Notes: generated from the letters alone by a model not told the origin. A DNA stretch of 64,000 nt from Mycobacterium asiaticum (GCF_001673315.1 NZ_LZLQ01000065.1:1-64000); one strand, 5' to 3'; numbered from the stretch's first letter, positions 50,145 to 59,147 are shown. Numbers and translations: made by a program.

Positions 50145-51434
50145 GTGGACAGTGATGGGACGATGGTTGACGTGACTACCCACCAGCTGCCCGCGCACAC
50201 TTCCGGCCACCACCGGCAGCGGGCGTTCGCGCAGTCGTCCAAGCTCCAGGACGTCTTGTACGAAATCCGCGGCCCCGTGCACGCCCACGCGGCCCGGTTG
50301 GAGGCCGAAGGACACCGCATCCTCAAGCTGAATATCGGCAACCCGGCGCCGTTCGGCTTCGAGGCGCCCGACGTGATCATGCGCGACATGATCCAGGCGC
50401 TGCCCTATGCGCAGGGCTATTCCGACTCCAAGGGCATCTTGTCGGCCCGTCGCGCGGTAGTCACCCGTTACGAAGTCATCGACGGCTTCCCCCGGTTCGA
50501 CGTCGACGACGTCTACCTGGGCAACGGCGTTTCCGAGCTGATCACGATGACCCTGCAAGCACTGCTGGACAACGGCGATCAGGTGTTGATACCCGCGCCC
50601 GACTACCCGTTGTGGACGGCGTCCACCTCGCTGGCAGGCGGCACGCCGGTGCACTATCTGTGCGACGAGACGCAGGACTGGCAGCCCGACGTCGCCGACC
50701 TGGAATCCAAGATCACCGAGCGCACCAAGGCGCTGGTAGTGATCAACCCCAACAACCCGACCGGCGCGGTATACAGCCGCGAGATCCTCACGCAGATAGT
50801 CGATTTAGCGCGCAAGCATCAACTGCTACTGCTCGCCGACGAAATCTACGACAAGATCCTCTATGACGACGCCAAGCACATCAGTCTGGCATCGCTGGCA
50901 CCAGACATGTTGTGCCTGACCTTCAACGGTTTGTCCAAGGCCTACCGGGTCGCCGGATACCGCGCCGGTTGGCTGGCAATCACCGGCCCCAAGGATCATG
51001 CCAGCAGCTTCATCGAAGGAATCAGTCTGCTGGCCAACATGCGCCTGTGTCCGAATGTTCCGGCGCAGCACGCCATTCAGGTCGCGCTTGGTGGTTACCA
51101 AAGCATCGAGGACCTGGTGTTGCCCGGTGGCCGACTGCTCGAGCAACGTGACGTCGCATGGAACAAGCTCAACGAAATTCCCGGGGTGTCGTGCACCAAA
51201 CCGGAGGGCGCGCTGTATGCGTTTCCCCGGCTCGACCCCGAGGTCTACGACATCGACGACGACGAGCAACTCGTCCTGGACCTGTTACTGCAAGAGAAGA
51301 TCCTGGTGACGCAGGGCACCGGATTCAACTGGCCCGCACCAGATCACCTACGAATCGTTACGTTGCCGTGGGCCCGTGATCTGGCGGCGGCCATCGACCG
51401 CCTCGGCAACTTCCTGGTCAGTTACCGCCAGTAA
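50145..51434 (+). CDS. aspC: Aspartate/alanine aminotransferase AspC
   Basis: A 429-residue class I PLP aminotransferase. The sequence is nearly the same length and very close to my recollection of Rv0337c AspC. Visible elements are LKLNIGNPAPFGFEAPD, VYLGNGVSELITMTLQALL, VVINPNNPTGAVYS, LLADEIYDKILYDD, the PLP-lysine region FNGLSKAYRVAGYRAGWL and the carboxylate-binding RIVTLPWARD. Related enzymes of this subfamily (AlaA/AlaT) transfer amino groups between alanine or aspartate and 2-oxoglutarate. GTG start 50145 gives the family N-terminus. Confidence 0.93.
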   Translation: MDSDGTMVDVTTHQLPAHTSGHHRQRAFAQSSKLQDVLYEIRGPVHAHAARLEAEGHRILKLNIGNPAPFGFEAPDVIMRDMIQALPYAQGYSDSKGILSARRAVVTRYEVIDGFPRFDVDDVYLGNGVSELITMTLQALLDNGDQVLIPAPDYPLWTASTSLAGGTPVHYLCDETQDWQPDVADLESKITERTKALVVINPNNPTGAVYSREILTQIVDLARKHQLLLLADEIYDKILYDDAKHISLASLAPDMLCLTFNGLSKAYRVAGYRAGWLAITGPKDHASSFIEGISLLANMRLCPNVPAQHAIQVALGGYQSIEDLVLPGGRLLEQRDVAWNKLNEIPGVSCTKPEGALYAFPRLDPEVYDIDDDEQLVLDLLLQEKILVTQGTGFNWPAPDHLRIVTLPWARDLAAAIDRLGNFLVSYRQ

Positions 51435-51450
51435 GCATTGGCCCTGACCG

Positions 51451-51506
51451 CGAGTGTGACTCTGCCGACGCGCAAACGGCGTGTCGCGTCGTGAGATTCA
51501 CACTCG
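51451..51506. repeat. Imperfect dispersed palindrome, copy 2
   Basis: CGAGTGTGACTCTG at the left and GATTCACACTCG at the right end a 56-bp palindrome-like unit with CGACGCG/CGCGTCG interior arms. It is similar in length and ends to 23846-23903. It fills the gap between the convergent aspC and rmlA genes and could fold as a bidirectional hairpin. Confidence 0.75.
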
Positions 51507-51526
51507 GGGCCGCCAAAAGCGCTGAG

Positions 51527-52393
51527 TCAGCTGCGTTCCAGCAACTCCAGCAGGTAACTACCGTAGCCGGACTTGACCAGTGCGTTGGCGCGCTGCGCCA
51601 GTTGCTCGTCGTCGATCCAGCCGCGGCGCCACGCAACCTCCTCCGGCACACTGACTTTCAAGCCCTGCCGTAGTTCCAGCGTTCGAACGAAGTCGGATGC
51701 GTCCAGCAGCGAGTCGAACGTGCCGGTGTCCAACCATGCGGTGCCACGCGCCATCACCTCGACCGACAACCGACCCAGATCGAGGTAGATTTGGTTGACT
51801 TCGGTGATTTCGTACTCGCCCCGGGCCGATTTCTTCAAACCCTTGGCGATCTCAATCACGTCGTTGTCGTAGAAATACAAGCCCGGTACCGAGTAGTTCG
51901 ACTTCGGCGTCTCGGGCTTCTCCTCCAGTGACAGCGCCCTGCCGTCCGCATCGAACTCGACGACACCGTAGGCCGACGGGTTGGCCACCCAATAGGCGAA
52001 AATAGCTCCGCCACTGACAGTTTGGAATCGGCTCAAACTGGTACCGAGGCCGGGGCCATAGAAGATGTTGTCTCCCAACACCAACGCCACCGAGTCCTGC
52101 CCGATGTGCTCGGCACCGAGGACGAACGCCTGCGCCAGGCCGTCCGGCTGGTCCTGGGTTACCCAGCTGAGGTTGATGCCGAACTGCGAGCCGTCACCCA
52201 GGAGTCGCCGAAAGCCGGCGGCATCGTGCGGGGTCGTGATCACCAGAATGTCGCGGATCCCGGCCATCATCAGCGTGGACAACGGATAGTAGACCATCGG
52301 CTTGTCATAGACCGGCAGCAACTGTTTGCTGATGCCGATGGTGATCGGGTGCAGGCGGGTGCCGGAACCGCCGGCCAAGATGATGCCTCGCAT
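51527..52393 (-). CDS. rmlA: Glucose-1-phosphate thymidylyltransferase RmlA
   Basis: A 288-residue nucleotidyltransferase that makes dTDP-glucose from dTTP and glucose-1-phosphate. It is the first step to dTDP-L-rhamnose, needed for the rhamnose linker joining arabinogalactan to peptidoglycan. The nucleotide-binding motif [20 protein letters not shown] opens the protein. [11 protein letters not shown] carries the metal Asp, and [14 protein letters not shown]-like sequence is present as [20 protein letters not shown]. Length equals Rv0334. In M. tuberculosis a PE gene and a 13E12 gene separate it from aspC; here they are adjacent. Confidence 0.96.
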   Translation of the reverse strand: MRGIILAGGSGTRLHPITIGISKQLLPVYDKPMVYYPLSTLMMAGIRDILVITTPHDAAGFRRLLGDGSQFGINLSWVTQDQPDGLAQAFVLGAEHIGQDSVALVLGDNIFYGPGLGTSLSRFQTVSGGAIFAYWVANPSAYGVVEFDADGRALSLEEKPETPKSNYSVPGLYFYDNDVIEIAKGLKKSARGEYEITEVNQIYLDLGRLSVEVMARGTAWLDTGTFDSLLDASDFVRTLELRQGLKVSVPEEVAWRRGWIDDEQLAQRANALVKSGYGSYLLELLERS

Positions 52394-52410
52394 ATTTCGC
52401 TCCTACGACC

Positions 52411-52785
52411 TCACTCGACGCGGTCGGCTTCGGTGAGTTCGGTGGCGGCCAACGCCGACGCCAGGTCGTCGTGCCGGAACACCGAGGTGACATGGTCGCG
52501 AACCACGCGAAATGCCGACGCGGCGGTTGCCGCGGCGAAGGGCTTGTTGCGGTCGCTGATCTGCTGTTCTGCGACCACGATGCCGTCGTGCACGTATATC
52601 CGGCCCAGCTCCGCGCGTGCCGTGAATGAGGCCACCCACCTGCGCAGTGCATCATGCCCCTGCGCGGCGCCGTGCGCGTCACCGATCTCGATGTCATCGC
52701 TGGACAAGCTCAACAAAGTCTGCAGGTCCGAGGCGTTGAGAGCGTCGTGCCAAGCGAGCACGGTGGCGATCTCCGATGTGGTCAT
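52411..52785 (-). CDS. SnoaL/NTF2-like protein (Rv0333-like)
   Basis: A 124-residue protein with the cone-shaped NTF2/SnoaL fold pattern: IATVLAWHDALNASDLQTLL, then LSSDDIEIGDAHGAAQGHDA and ALRRWVASFTARAELGRIYV. No catalytic pair can be assigned with confidence. ATG 52785 (MTTSEIATV) gives the same length as Rv0333; the frame to 52830 overlaps the upstream gene. It lies 11 bp after the isomerase-like gene and 17 bp before rmlA, so all three may share a transcript. Confidence 0.82.
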   Translation of the reverse strand: MTTSEIATVLAWHDALNASDLQTLLSLSSDDIEIGDAHGAAQGHDALRRWVASFTARAELGRIYVHDGIVVAEQQISDRNKPFAAATAASAFRVVRDHVTSVFRHDDLASALAATELTEADRVE

Positions 52786-52796
52786 GGGATGCAAGT

Positions 52797-53552
52797 CTAG
52801 AGAGGCGTGCGATCCAGCCATCTTTGCCATACGGACTCGTCGCCGAACAACGCGATACCGGTGTCACCAACCCGGACTCGGCGCGTCATCGCCAACAACA
52901 GCTCACTGGCCGCGCCACGCAGCGCCACGGTGCCCTTGCCGTGCTCGTGCGCCCAGCTGATCTGGCCGCCGTCGAGGGCGATCGTCCATTCGCCGCCCGA
53001 CTCCAGCCCGGGGTCAGTGGCATGCAAATGAACTGTGTCGCTGCCCTCGATCGGCAAAGGCGCGCCGTCGGCTCCGGCCCGAATCGCGATGCGCTCCAAG
53101 AACTCTTCGATTCCGTCGGCCGCCACGTCGGCCGGCACCGTAGCATCAGCCCCGAGTGCGATGGCCGCATCCGCGCGGTGCACCGCGTTCTCGTGCAGCC
53201 GGCGACGGATCCACCAGTTCGCGGGTCGAGGGCCGAGGAACGTCCACACTGGAGTCTCCGCACCCGTGAGCTCGACCGCGTCGACTAACCGCTGGGCGCC
53301 GCCGTTCAGCCACGAGATCGCATCGTCAAGGTCCGGGGGCGGCTTGCCGGCTTCGACGCTGCGAAAGTCCAGAAAGCTGTCCATCCGATCGCGCACGATC
53401 TGCGCGGCCCACCGGTCGCCGCGACCGACGTGGCGGAAGAGTTGCTCGATGGTCCAGCCCGGGCAGGCCGGTACCGGCGTCGATTGATCGGCGGTGCGGA
53501 TCAGTTCTCCGAACGCGCGAGTCTCCTCCAGGTAGGCCGACGCTCGATCCAC
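52797..53552 (-). CDS. Maleylpyruvate-isomerase-type mycothiol-dependent protein (Rv0332-like)
   Basis: A 251-residue protein of the MDMPI/DinB-like superfamily. The N-terminal four-helix part has CPGWTIEQLFRHVGRGDRWA with the first metal His, and RRRLHENAVHRADAAIAL supplies the Glu/His ligands. The C-terminal part is a sterol-carrier-like domain (GGEWTIALDGGQISWAHEHG). Family members use mycothiol or bind metals. The actual reaction is unknown. GTG 53552 (VDRASAYLEET) is chosen; the longer frame to 53630 runs into the tautomerase-like gene. Confidence 0.83.
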   Translation of the reverse strand: MDRASAYLEETRAFGELIRTADQSTPVPACPGWTIEQLFRHVGRGDRWAAQIVRDRMDSFLDFRSVEAGKPPPDLDDAISWLNGGAQRLVDAVELTGAETPVWTFLGPRPANWWIRRRLHENAVHRADAAIALGADATVPADVAADGIEEFLERIAIRAGADGAPLPIEGSDTVHLHATDPGLESGGEWTIALDGGQISWAHEHGKGTVALRGAASELLLAMTRRVRVGDTGIALFGDESVWQRWLDRTPL

Positions 53553-53574
53553 TCCGGTGAGGTTACTCGTCCTG

Positions 53575-54000
53575 TCAGTACACCGATACCGAGTTGGCTT
53601 GAGCCCAGGCCTTCTCAGCGTCCGAACCACCGGGCGGCGGGACGAGGCCGTTGATCATCCACAGGTCCTCACTGGTCTCGTCGACGTGGAACTCCCAATG
53701 CAACTCGGGGTGCGCCTCGACCACGGGCGTCAGCAACCGGCCAATCCAGCGGGTGATCCGCTGACGATCCGCCTTGTCAGCGGAACTCCGTGCGATGTGG
53801 TCGATGGCGATGCGCACACCAACCTGCGTGGGCTCGCCCCCGACGTAGAAGTCTTCGGGTCTGGCCTCGTTGAAGATCGTCACCACGTAGAAGCGGGGCA
53901 GTCCCGCCTTCTCGTACTGATCAGTGATTCGGCCGGCGAGTTCACGCTTGCCCGCATCGCTGAAGATCCCGGGCGTGTGGTGAATCATCCAGAGCGGCAT
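53575..54000 (-). CDS. Tautomerase-like (cis-CaaD family) protein
   Basis: A 141-residue protein of the fused or long tautomerase group related to cis-3-chloroacrylate dehalogenase. It begins MPLWMIHHTPGIFSDAGKRE, so removal of Met exposes the N-terminal Pro used as catalytic base in the superfamily. A second conserved part reads GVRIAIDHIARSSADKADRQ. WEFHVDETSEDLWMINGLVP is near the end. The substrate is unknown. It starts 16 bp after the SDR gene and probably shares its promoter, so it may belong to the HxlR-controlled unit. Confidence 0.82.
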   Translation of the reverse strand: MPLWMIHHTPGIFSDAGKRELAGRITDQYEKAGLPRFYVVTIFNEARPEDFYVGGEPTQVGVRIAIDHIARSSADKADRQRITRWIGRLLTPVVEAHPELHWEFHVDETSEDLWMINGLVPPPGGSDAEKAWAQANSVSVY

Positions 54001-54016
54001 TGCAATTCCCTCCCCT

Positions 54017-54718
54017 TCAGCTCGCCAGCGAAAACGTCAGATTTTCCACCGGGCCGGACAGCGCCGCTTTCACTTTGACGGTCACGTCGTCGGTGAGCAC
54101 CTCGACGGCACCGGCCTCTAGGCCGTCCACGATGCGCTTGGCCACGTCGGCCGGGGTCGCCTTCTGCCACGGAATCGCCGAGACCATATCGGTGTCGATG
54201 AACCCCGCATGGACCCCGACGACCTGGGTGTGTTGCGCCGCGAGTTCTGCCCGAAGCGAGTTGGTAACCGACCAGATAGCGGCTTTGGACGCACCATAGG
54301 CGCCGCTCCCGGCCAGCCACGACAGCACCGAATGCACGTTGACCACCGCACCGCCGCCATTCGCGGCCAGTATCGGCGCGAAGGTCCGTGTCACGCGCAG
54401 TGGCCCAAAGACGTTCGTGTCGAAGGTTTCTGCGACGCCGTCGAATTCACCGGTCAACAATGAGTCGGGAATCAACACGCCGGCGTTGTTGAACACGATC
54501 TCGGCATCCCCGGCGATCTCGGCGAGTGCTGCGACGGACTTCGCCGAACGCACCTCGAGCTGGTGGGTGACCACGTTGGGCCGCTCGTCCACGAAGGGCG
54601 ACCTGGCCGTGGAGTACACCTTGCGCGCCCCGCGGGCCAGCACCTCGTCGACCAGGGCCGCACCCAAACCTCGCCGGCCGCCTGTCACCACGACGACTTT
54701 GTCCGCTACTGCAACCAT
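54017..54718 (-). CDS. Short-chain dehydrogenase/reductase (HxlR-linked)
   Basis: A 233-residue classical SDR. The cofactor motif is VVVTGGRRGLGAALVDEV, followed by IVFNNAGVLIPDS, the Ser region VNVHSVLSWLAGSGAYGASK with Tyr-x3-Lys, and NSLRAELAAQHTQVVGVHAG. The ATG follows a strong AGGAGG site. It is divergent from an HxlR regulator, and two identical-type palindromes lie in the 93-bp gap, so it is the likely target of that regulator. Such pairs often respond to electrophiles such as aldehydes or quinones; the inducer here is not known. Confidence 0.88.
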   Translation of the reverse strand: MVAVADKVVVVTGGRRGLGAALVDEVLARGARKVYSTARSPFVDERPNVVTHQLEVRSAKSVAALAEIAGDAEIVFNNAGVLIPDSLLTGEFDGVAETFDTNVFGPLRVTRTFAPILAANGGGAVVNVHSVLSWLAGSGAYGASKAAIWSVTNSLRAELAAQHTQVVGVHAGFIDTDMVSAIPWQKATPADVAKRIVDGLEAGAVEVLTDDVTVKVKAALSGPVENLTFSLAS

Positions 54719-54740
54719 CCCACCGCTCCTCCTAGCTGAA

Positions 54741-54798
54741 TAACGATAACGTTAGTGAGATATAATCACTGCTGTCTGAGTAACGCAAGCGTTAGTCA
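54741..54798. promoter_or_regulatory. Twin TAACG-N4-CGTTA operators around a TATAAT box
   Basis: TAACGATAACGTTAGTGA (54741-54758) and TAACGCAAGCGTTAGTCA (54781-54798) each contain a perfect TAACG-N4-CGTTA inverted repeat and share the following TTAGT-CA. Their spacing is exactly 40 bp (start to start). A perfect TATAAT (54761-54766) lies between them. They are placed to control both the SDR gene (minus) and hxlR gene (plus). Confidence 0.8.
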
Positions 54799-54811
54799 TG
54801 TGAGGGACGTC

Positions 54812-55300
54812 ATGAAGTTTGAAGACAAGTTGCGCGATCGGCAGCAGTGGTCGATCGGCGACGGATGCTCCATGGCGAAAGTCCTGGACCTACTGAGCAC
54901 CAAGACCGCATTCCTGATAATCCGTGAATGCTTCTACGGGACAACACGATTCGAAGACTTCATGGAGCGAATCGGCGCTTCGGCACCAGCGGTATCACGG
55001 GCCATCAAACAGCTCGAGGCAGCCGGGATCCTCACCCGGGTGCCTTACCAGGAACCGGGGAAGCGAGCGCGGGACGAATACCGGTTGACTGCGGCGGGCC
55101 GGGATCTGCTGCCGGTCTTCTTGTCGCTGATGCAATGGGGCGACAAGCACCTGCAAAACGGCCAAGGCCCGCTCAGGTTCGTTGCCGCCGACACGGGCCG
55201 ACCTGTCGGAGTGCGCCTCACCGACGACCCCGATGCACCGGGACCGAACCCTGACGAGATCGAGGTCAGATTGAATCGCGGGTTCCAGCGGGCCCGATAA
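54812..55300 (+). CDS. HxlR-family transcriptional regulator
   Basis: A 162-residue winged-helix regulator of the HxlR type. The characteristic opening is WSIGDGCSMAKVLDLLSTKT, followed by AFLIIRECFYGTTRFEDFME, the recognition helix ASAPAVSRAIKQLEAAGILT and the wing PYQEPGKRARDEYRLTAAGR. The C-terminal about 45 residues are longer than in minimal family members and may sense a ligand. ATG 54812 (MKFEDKL) follows GAGGGA; the frame from 54755 would run through the operator. Cys in the DGCSM motif is at the position used for redox sensing in some relatives. Confidence 0.88.
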   Translation: MKFEDKLRDRQQWSIGDGCSMAKVLDLLSTKTAFLIIRECFYGTTRFEDFMERIGASAPAVSRAIKQLEAAGILTRVPYQEPGKRARDEYRLTAAGRDLLPVFLSLMQWGDKHLQNGQGPLRFVAADTGRPVGVRLTDDPDAPGPNPDEIEVRLNRGFQRAR

Positions 55301-55376
55301 GGCCCCGGGGGAACCGTCGGCGCGCGCACGTCAGACATGTTCACGGGAAGCGTGCCGACGCCGTAACGTCTCAGGC

Positions 55377-55988
55377 ATGCGCACCCACGGATGGGGCGGT
55401 GCCAAGCCCGCGACCGACGAAGAGGCGGTCGAACGCATCCTCGATGCCGCCAGCCGGGCCATCGACGAACGTGGCGGAGACATGCGAATCGCCGACGTGG
55501 CACGCACCCTGGGCGTCTCGCGTCAAACCGTCTACAACTACTTTCCCGGCACGAACACCCTGGTCGAGGCCGCCGCCACCCGGTCCAGCATGAGGTTCCT
55601 GGACAGGCTGGCCGAGCACCTGGCGGGCATGACCGACCCTGTCGATGCTTTGGTCGAAAGCCTGGCCTTCACCCTGGAGTGGTTGCCGGACGACAAGCAC
55701 GTGCAGTTGATGCTGGTACACAACTTCGCCAAGGCGTCGACCGGGGTGACGTCGGAGCTGGGGATCAAGTTCGGCCACGGGCTGTTGGCGGGTCTGGACG
55801 TCGACTGGGCGTCACTCGGCCTGGGCGACGCCGATCTCGACGACCTGGCGGAGTACACGCTGCGAATTCTGCAGTCCTTCATGATCGATCCCGGCCGCCC
55901 GCCGCGCACCGGCGAGGTGCTGCGCGCGTATCTGCGACGTTGGGTGGCCCCGGTGCTGATCGCGGAGATCGCGGCCCACCGGGTTTGA
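55377..55988 (+). CDS. TetR-family transcriptional regulator
   Basis: A 203-residue TetR/AcrR regulator. The N-terminal HTH is VERILDAASRAIDERGGDMR and VARTLGVSRQTVYNYFPGTN. The ligand-binding region is helical with no recognisable ligand class. The length and position are compatible with the TetR gene Rv0328 of M. tuberculosis, which is a weak assignment. It lies 56 bp upstream of the amidohydrolase on the same strand, and so may regulate that gene. Confidence 0.87.
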   Translation: MRTHGWGGAKPATDEEAVERILDAASRAIDERGGDMRIADVARTLGVSRQTVYNYFPGTNTLVEAAATRSSMRFLDRLAEHLAGMTDPVDALVESLAFTLEWLPDDKHVQLMLVHNFAKASTGVTSELGIKFGHGLLAGLDVDWASLGLGDADLDDLAEYTLRILQSFMIDPGRPPRTGEVLRAYLRRWVAPVLIAEIAAHRV

Positions 55989-56044
55989 CCAGTGCCGCCG
56001 CAGCGGCTTGACGATCTGGGTAGCATGTCCAGTCGAGTGAGGTG

Positions 56045-57826
56045 ATGGCATTGACTTTCGACACAGTGGTCGAAAACGGTAGGTGGTTCGACGGCACGGG
56101 TGGTCCCTCGGCGATTCGCAGTATCGGCATCCGCGACGGCCGGGTGGCCGCCGTGTCCCCGACGCCGCTCGACACCGACGGTCGCCCGAATGTGATTGAC
56201 GCCAAAGGCAAGTGGGTGATACCGGGCATCATCGACATCCACACCCATTACGACGCCGAAGTGCTCGCGGCGCCCACCTTGTCGGAGTCGCTGCGACACG
56301 GCGTGACCACGATCGTGATGGGCTCGTGCTCACTGTCCACCGTGCACGTCGACGCCGGTGATGCCGCTGACCTGTTTGGCCGGGTAGAAGCGATCCCGCA
56401 CGAGCACGTCGTTCGCATCGTCGGTGAGCACAAGACCTGGAACAACGCTCGCGAGTACATCGACGGCTTGGAGTCACTGCCGCTCGGTCCCAACGTGACC
56501 GCGTTCATCGGTCACTCGGACATGCGGACCTCGGTGATGGGCTTGGACCGGGCCACCCGCAAAGATGTGACACCCACCGCGGCCGAGCAGGCCCGGATGG
56601 AACAGATGCTGACCGAGGCCCTGGATGCCGGATTCCTCGGAATGTCCTCGCAGCAGCTGCTTTTCGACAAGATCGACGGTGAAACCTGCCGATCCCGTAC
56701 GCTGCCGTCGACCTACGCCAAGCGCCGCGAACTGAGCCGGCTCAAGACACTGCTGCGCCGCACCGGACGCGTGCTGCAGTCCGGTCCCGACATCAGCCAT
56801 CCGCAAAACATCGTGTCTCAAGCGCTGCAGTCGTTGGGCATCCGTGGGCCGCTGTTGAAGACCAGCCTGCTGGCCGCCGCGGATATGAAGTCGGCTCCGG
56901 GGACCGTGTGGTTGACCAGCGGGCTTGCCGCGTTGGTGAACCGCTTCGGTGGCGACTTCCGCTTCCAGCACTTGCCGGTGCCCTTCGAGGTGTACGCCGA
57001 CGGGATCGACCTGGTGGTGTTCGAAGAGTTCGGCGCCGGGGCGGCGGCCCTGCACCTCAAGGACGAACTCGAGCGCAACGAACTGCTGCGCGACGAGGAG
57101 TATCGCAGACAGTTCCGTAAGGACTACGACACCAAGTTCGGCCCGCGCGCCTGGCACCGCGATTTCTTCGACGCCGAGATCGTCGCGTGTCCCGACGAGT
57201 CGGTGGTCGGCAAGTCGTTCGGCGAGGTCGGAGTGCAACGCGGCGGCCTGCACCCGGTCGATGCGTTCCTCGATCTGGTCCTCGAGCACGGCACCGCAAT
57301 CCGTTGGCGCACAACAATTTCCAACCACCGGCCGAAGATGCTGCGTCGCCTGGCGCAGATGCACGGATTGCAGGTGGGTTTCTCCGACGCCGGAGCCCAC
57401 CTGCGCAACATGGCCTTCTACAACAGTGGGCTACGGCTGTTGCGCCACGTGCGGGATGCCGCGAACGAAGGCCAGCCCTTCCTGTCCGTCGAACGAGCGG
57501 TGCACCGGCTGACTGGTGAGCTGGCCGACTGGTACGGCTTGGATGCCGGTCATCTCAGAGTGGGCGACTGGGCCGACTTGGTGGTCATCGACCCAGAGCG
57601 CCTCGATGACTCGCTGGATGCCTACCACGAGGCCAATATCGAAGCCTATGGCGGACTTTCGCGGATGGTCAACCGCAACGACGCGACGGTCAACGCAGTA
57701 TTCGTCTCCGGGCGCGAGGTATTCCGGAACGGGGCACCCACCGAGATTCTCGGACGCGAGCGTACCGGCGGATTCCTACGGGCCGACGGTCAGCCACGCA
57801 ACGTGCCTGCCCCCGTCAGCGCATAG
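56045..57826 (+). CDS. N-acyl-D-amino-acid deacylase-like amidohydrolase
   Basis: A 593-residue amidohydrolase-superfamily enzyme of the D-aminoacylase branch. The metal motif is GIIDIHTHYDAEV (HxH) near residue 60. Further family blocks are VTTIVMGSCSLS, FIGHSDMRTSVMG and VGFSDAGAHLRNMAFY, the last with the conserved Asp. The typical C-terminal element VGDWADLVVIDPERLDDS follows. Members hydrolyse N-acyl-D-amino acids, but the family includes many of unknown substrate. ATG 56045 after GAGGTG is chosen over a GTG one codon earlier. Its end overlaps the convergent udgA by 11 bp. Confidence 0.87.
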   Translation: MALTFDTVVENGRWFDGTGGPSAIRSIGIRDGRVAAVSPTPLDTDGRPNVIDAKGKWVIPGIIDIHTHYDAEVLAAPTLSESLRHGVTTIVMGSCSLSTVHVDAGDAADLFGRVEAIPHEHVVRIVGEHKTWNNAREYIDGLESLPLGPNVTAFIGHSDMRTSVMGLDRATRKDVTPTAAEQARMEQMLTEALDAGFLGMSSQQLLFDKIDGETCRSRTLPSTYAKRRELSRLKTLLRRTGRVLQSGPDISHPQNIVSQALQSLGIRGPLLKTSLLAAADMKSAPGTVWLTSGLAALVNRFGGDFRFQHLPVPFEVYADGIDLVVFEEFGAGAAALHLKDELERNELLRDEEYRRQFRKDYDTKFGPRAWHRDFFDAEIVACPDESVVGKSFGEVGVQRGGLHPVDAFLDLVLEHGTAIRWRTTISNHRPKMLRRLAQMHGLQVGFSDAGAHLRNMAFYNSGLRLLRHVRDAANEGQPFLSVERAVHRLTGELADWYGLDAGHLRVGDWADLVVIDPERLDDSLDAYHEANIEAYGGLSRMVNRNDATVNAVFVSGREVFRNGAPTEILGRERTGGFLRADGQPRNVPAPVSA

Positions 57827-59147
57827 GTCGGCGAGCCCCGAGCCGGAACACGCGCCAACCGGCGCGCTCCCACTTAGCCACCTCGAGGCAATTACGGCCG
57901 TCGACGACGACACGTCCACGGACCCAATCGGCGAGCGCTTCGGGGTTGAGGTCGACGAATTCCTGCCATTCCGTCAGCACCAGGACGGCGTCGGCGCGCT
58001 CGCAGGCCTCTTCGACCGAAACCGCATAGTTCAACGTGGGAAACAGCCGGCTGGCGTTGTCCAGCGCCTTCGGGTCGTACACATTGACCGCGGCCCCGTT
58101 GAGCTGCAGTTGGCCCGCGACGTTGAGAGCGGGCGAATCGCGCACATCGTCGGATTCGGGTTTGAAAGCCGCACCGAGCACGGCGATGTTGGCACCCAGC
58201 AGCGAGCCACCGCAGGCTGCGGTGGCCAATTCGACCATCCGGGTACGGCGTCGCATGTTGATGCTGTCCACCTCGCGTAGGAAGGTCAACGCCTGGTTTG
58301 CGCCCAGTTCGCCGGCCCGGGCCATGAAGGCCCGAATGTCCTTGGGTAGGCATCCGCCGCCGAAACCCAAACCGGCGTTGAGGCATTGGCGGCCGATGCG
58401 GGGATCGTATCCGAGTGCATCGGCCAAGACACTGACATCGGCTCCGGCCGCCTCGCACACTTCGGAGATCGCGTTGATGAACGAAATCTTCGTTGCCAGA
58501 AAGGCGTTCGCGGAAACCTTGACCAGCTCCGCGGTCTGCAAATCAGTCACCAGGAACGGCACACCCGCCCCGAGCAGCGGACTGTAGACCTCCCGCACAG
58601 CGGCCTCGGCTCGCTCCGAATCATCCTGCACGCCAAGCACAATGCGGTCCGGGTTCAGCGTGTCATGCACGGCGTAACCCTCCCGGAGAAATTCGGGATT
58701 CCAGGCGATTTCGACATCGACGCCCTCGGGGGCCAACTCGGCGGCCCGCCGGGCCAGCTCTGCGGCGGTGCCAACCGGAACGGTGGACTTGCCGATCAGC
58801 ACCGATGGCCTCTTCAGACGCGGGACCAGCGCATCGATGACAGCGTGCACGTGCCGCAGATCGGCACCGTATTCGCCTTTCTTCTGCGGCGTGCCGACGC
58901 CCAGGAAATGGACATCGGCGAACTCGGCAGCCATCTCGTAGTCCGTGGTGAAACGCAACCGTCCAGCAGCAAGGTTGGCAGTCAACAGCTTTCGCAGGCC
59001 GGGCTCGTAGAAGGGAATGTCGCCCCCGGCGAGCTTGGCGACTTTGCCCGGGTCGATGTCGACTCCGATGACCTCGTGCCCCAACTGCGCCATTCCCACA
59101 GCATGGGTGGCGCCCAGGTAACCGGTACCAAAGACGGTGCAGCGCAT
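57816..59147 (-). CDS. udgA: UDP-glucose 6-dehydrogenase UdgA
   Basis: A 443-residue UDP-sugar dehydrogenase oxidising UDP-glucose to UDP-glucuronate with two NAD+. The Rossmann start is CTVFGTGYLGATHAVGMAQLG, followed by VGTPQKKGEYGADL, VLIGKSTVPVGTA and the catalytic-Cys loop GLGFGGGCLPKDIRAFM. The C-terminal UDP-binding domain contains VLGAAFKPESDDVRDSPAL. Length equals Rv0322. The product feeds polysaccharide or glycolipid synthesis. ATG 59147 is the only reasonable start. Confidence 0.95.
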   Translation of the reverse strand: MRCTVFGTGYLGATHAVGMAQLGHEVIGVDIDPGKVAKLAGGDIPFYEPGLRKLLTANLAAGRLRFTTDYEMAAEFADVHFLGVGTPQKKGEYGADLRHVHAVIDALVPRLKRPSVLIGKSTVPVGTAAELARRAAELAPEGVDVEIAWNPEFLREGYAVHDTLNPDRIVLGVQDDSERAEAAVREVYSPLLGAGVPFLVTDLQTAELVKVSANAFLATKISFINAISEVCEAAGADVSVLADALGYDPRIGRQCLNAGLGFGGGCLPKDIRAFMARAGELGANQALTFLREVDSINMRRRTRMVELATAACGGSLLGANIAVLGAAFKPESDDVRDSPALNVAGQLQLNGAAVNVYDPKALDNASRLFPTLNYAVSVEEACERADAVLVLTEWQEFVDLNPEALADWVRGRVVVDGRNCLEVAKWERAGWRVFRLGARRPMR

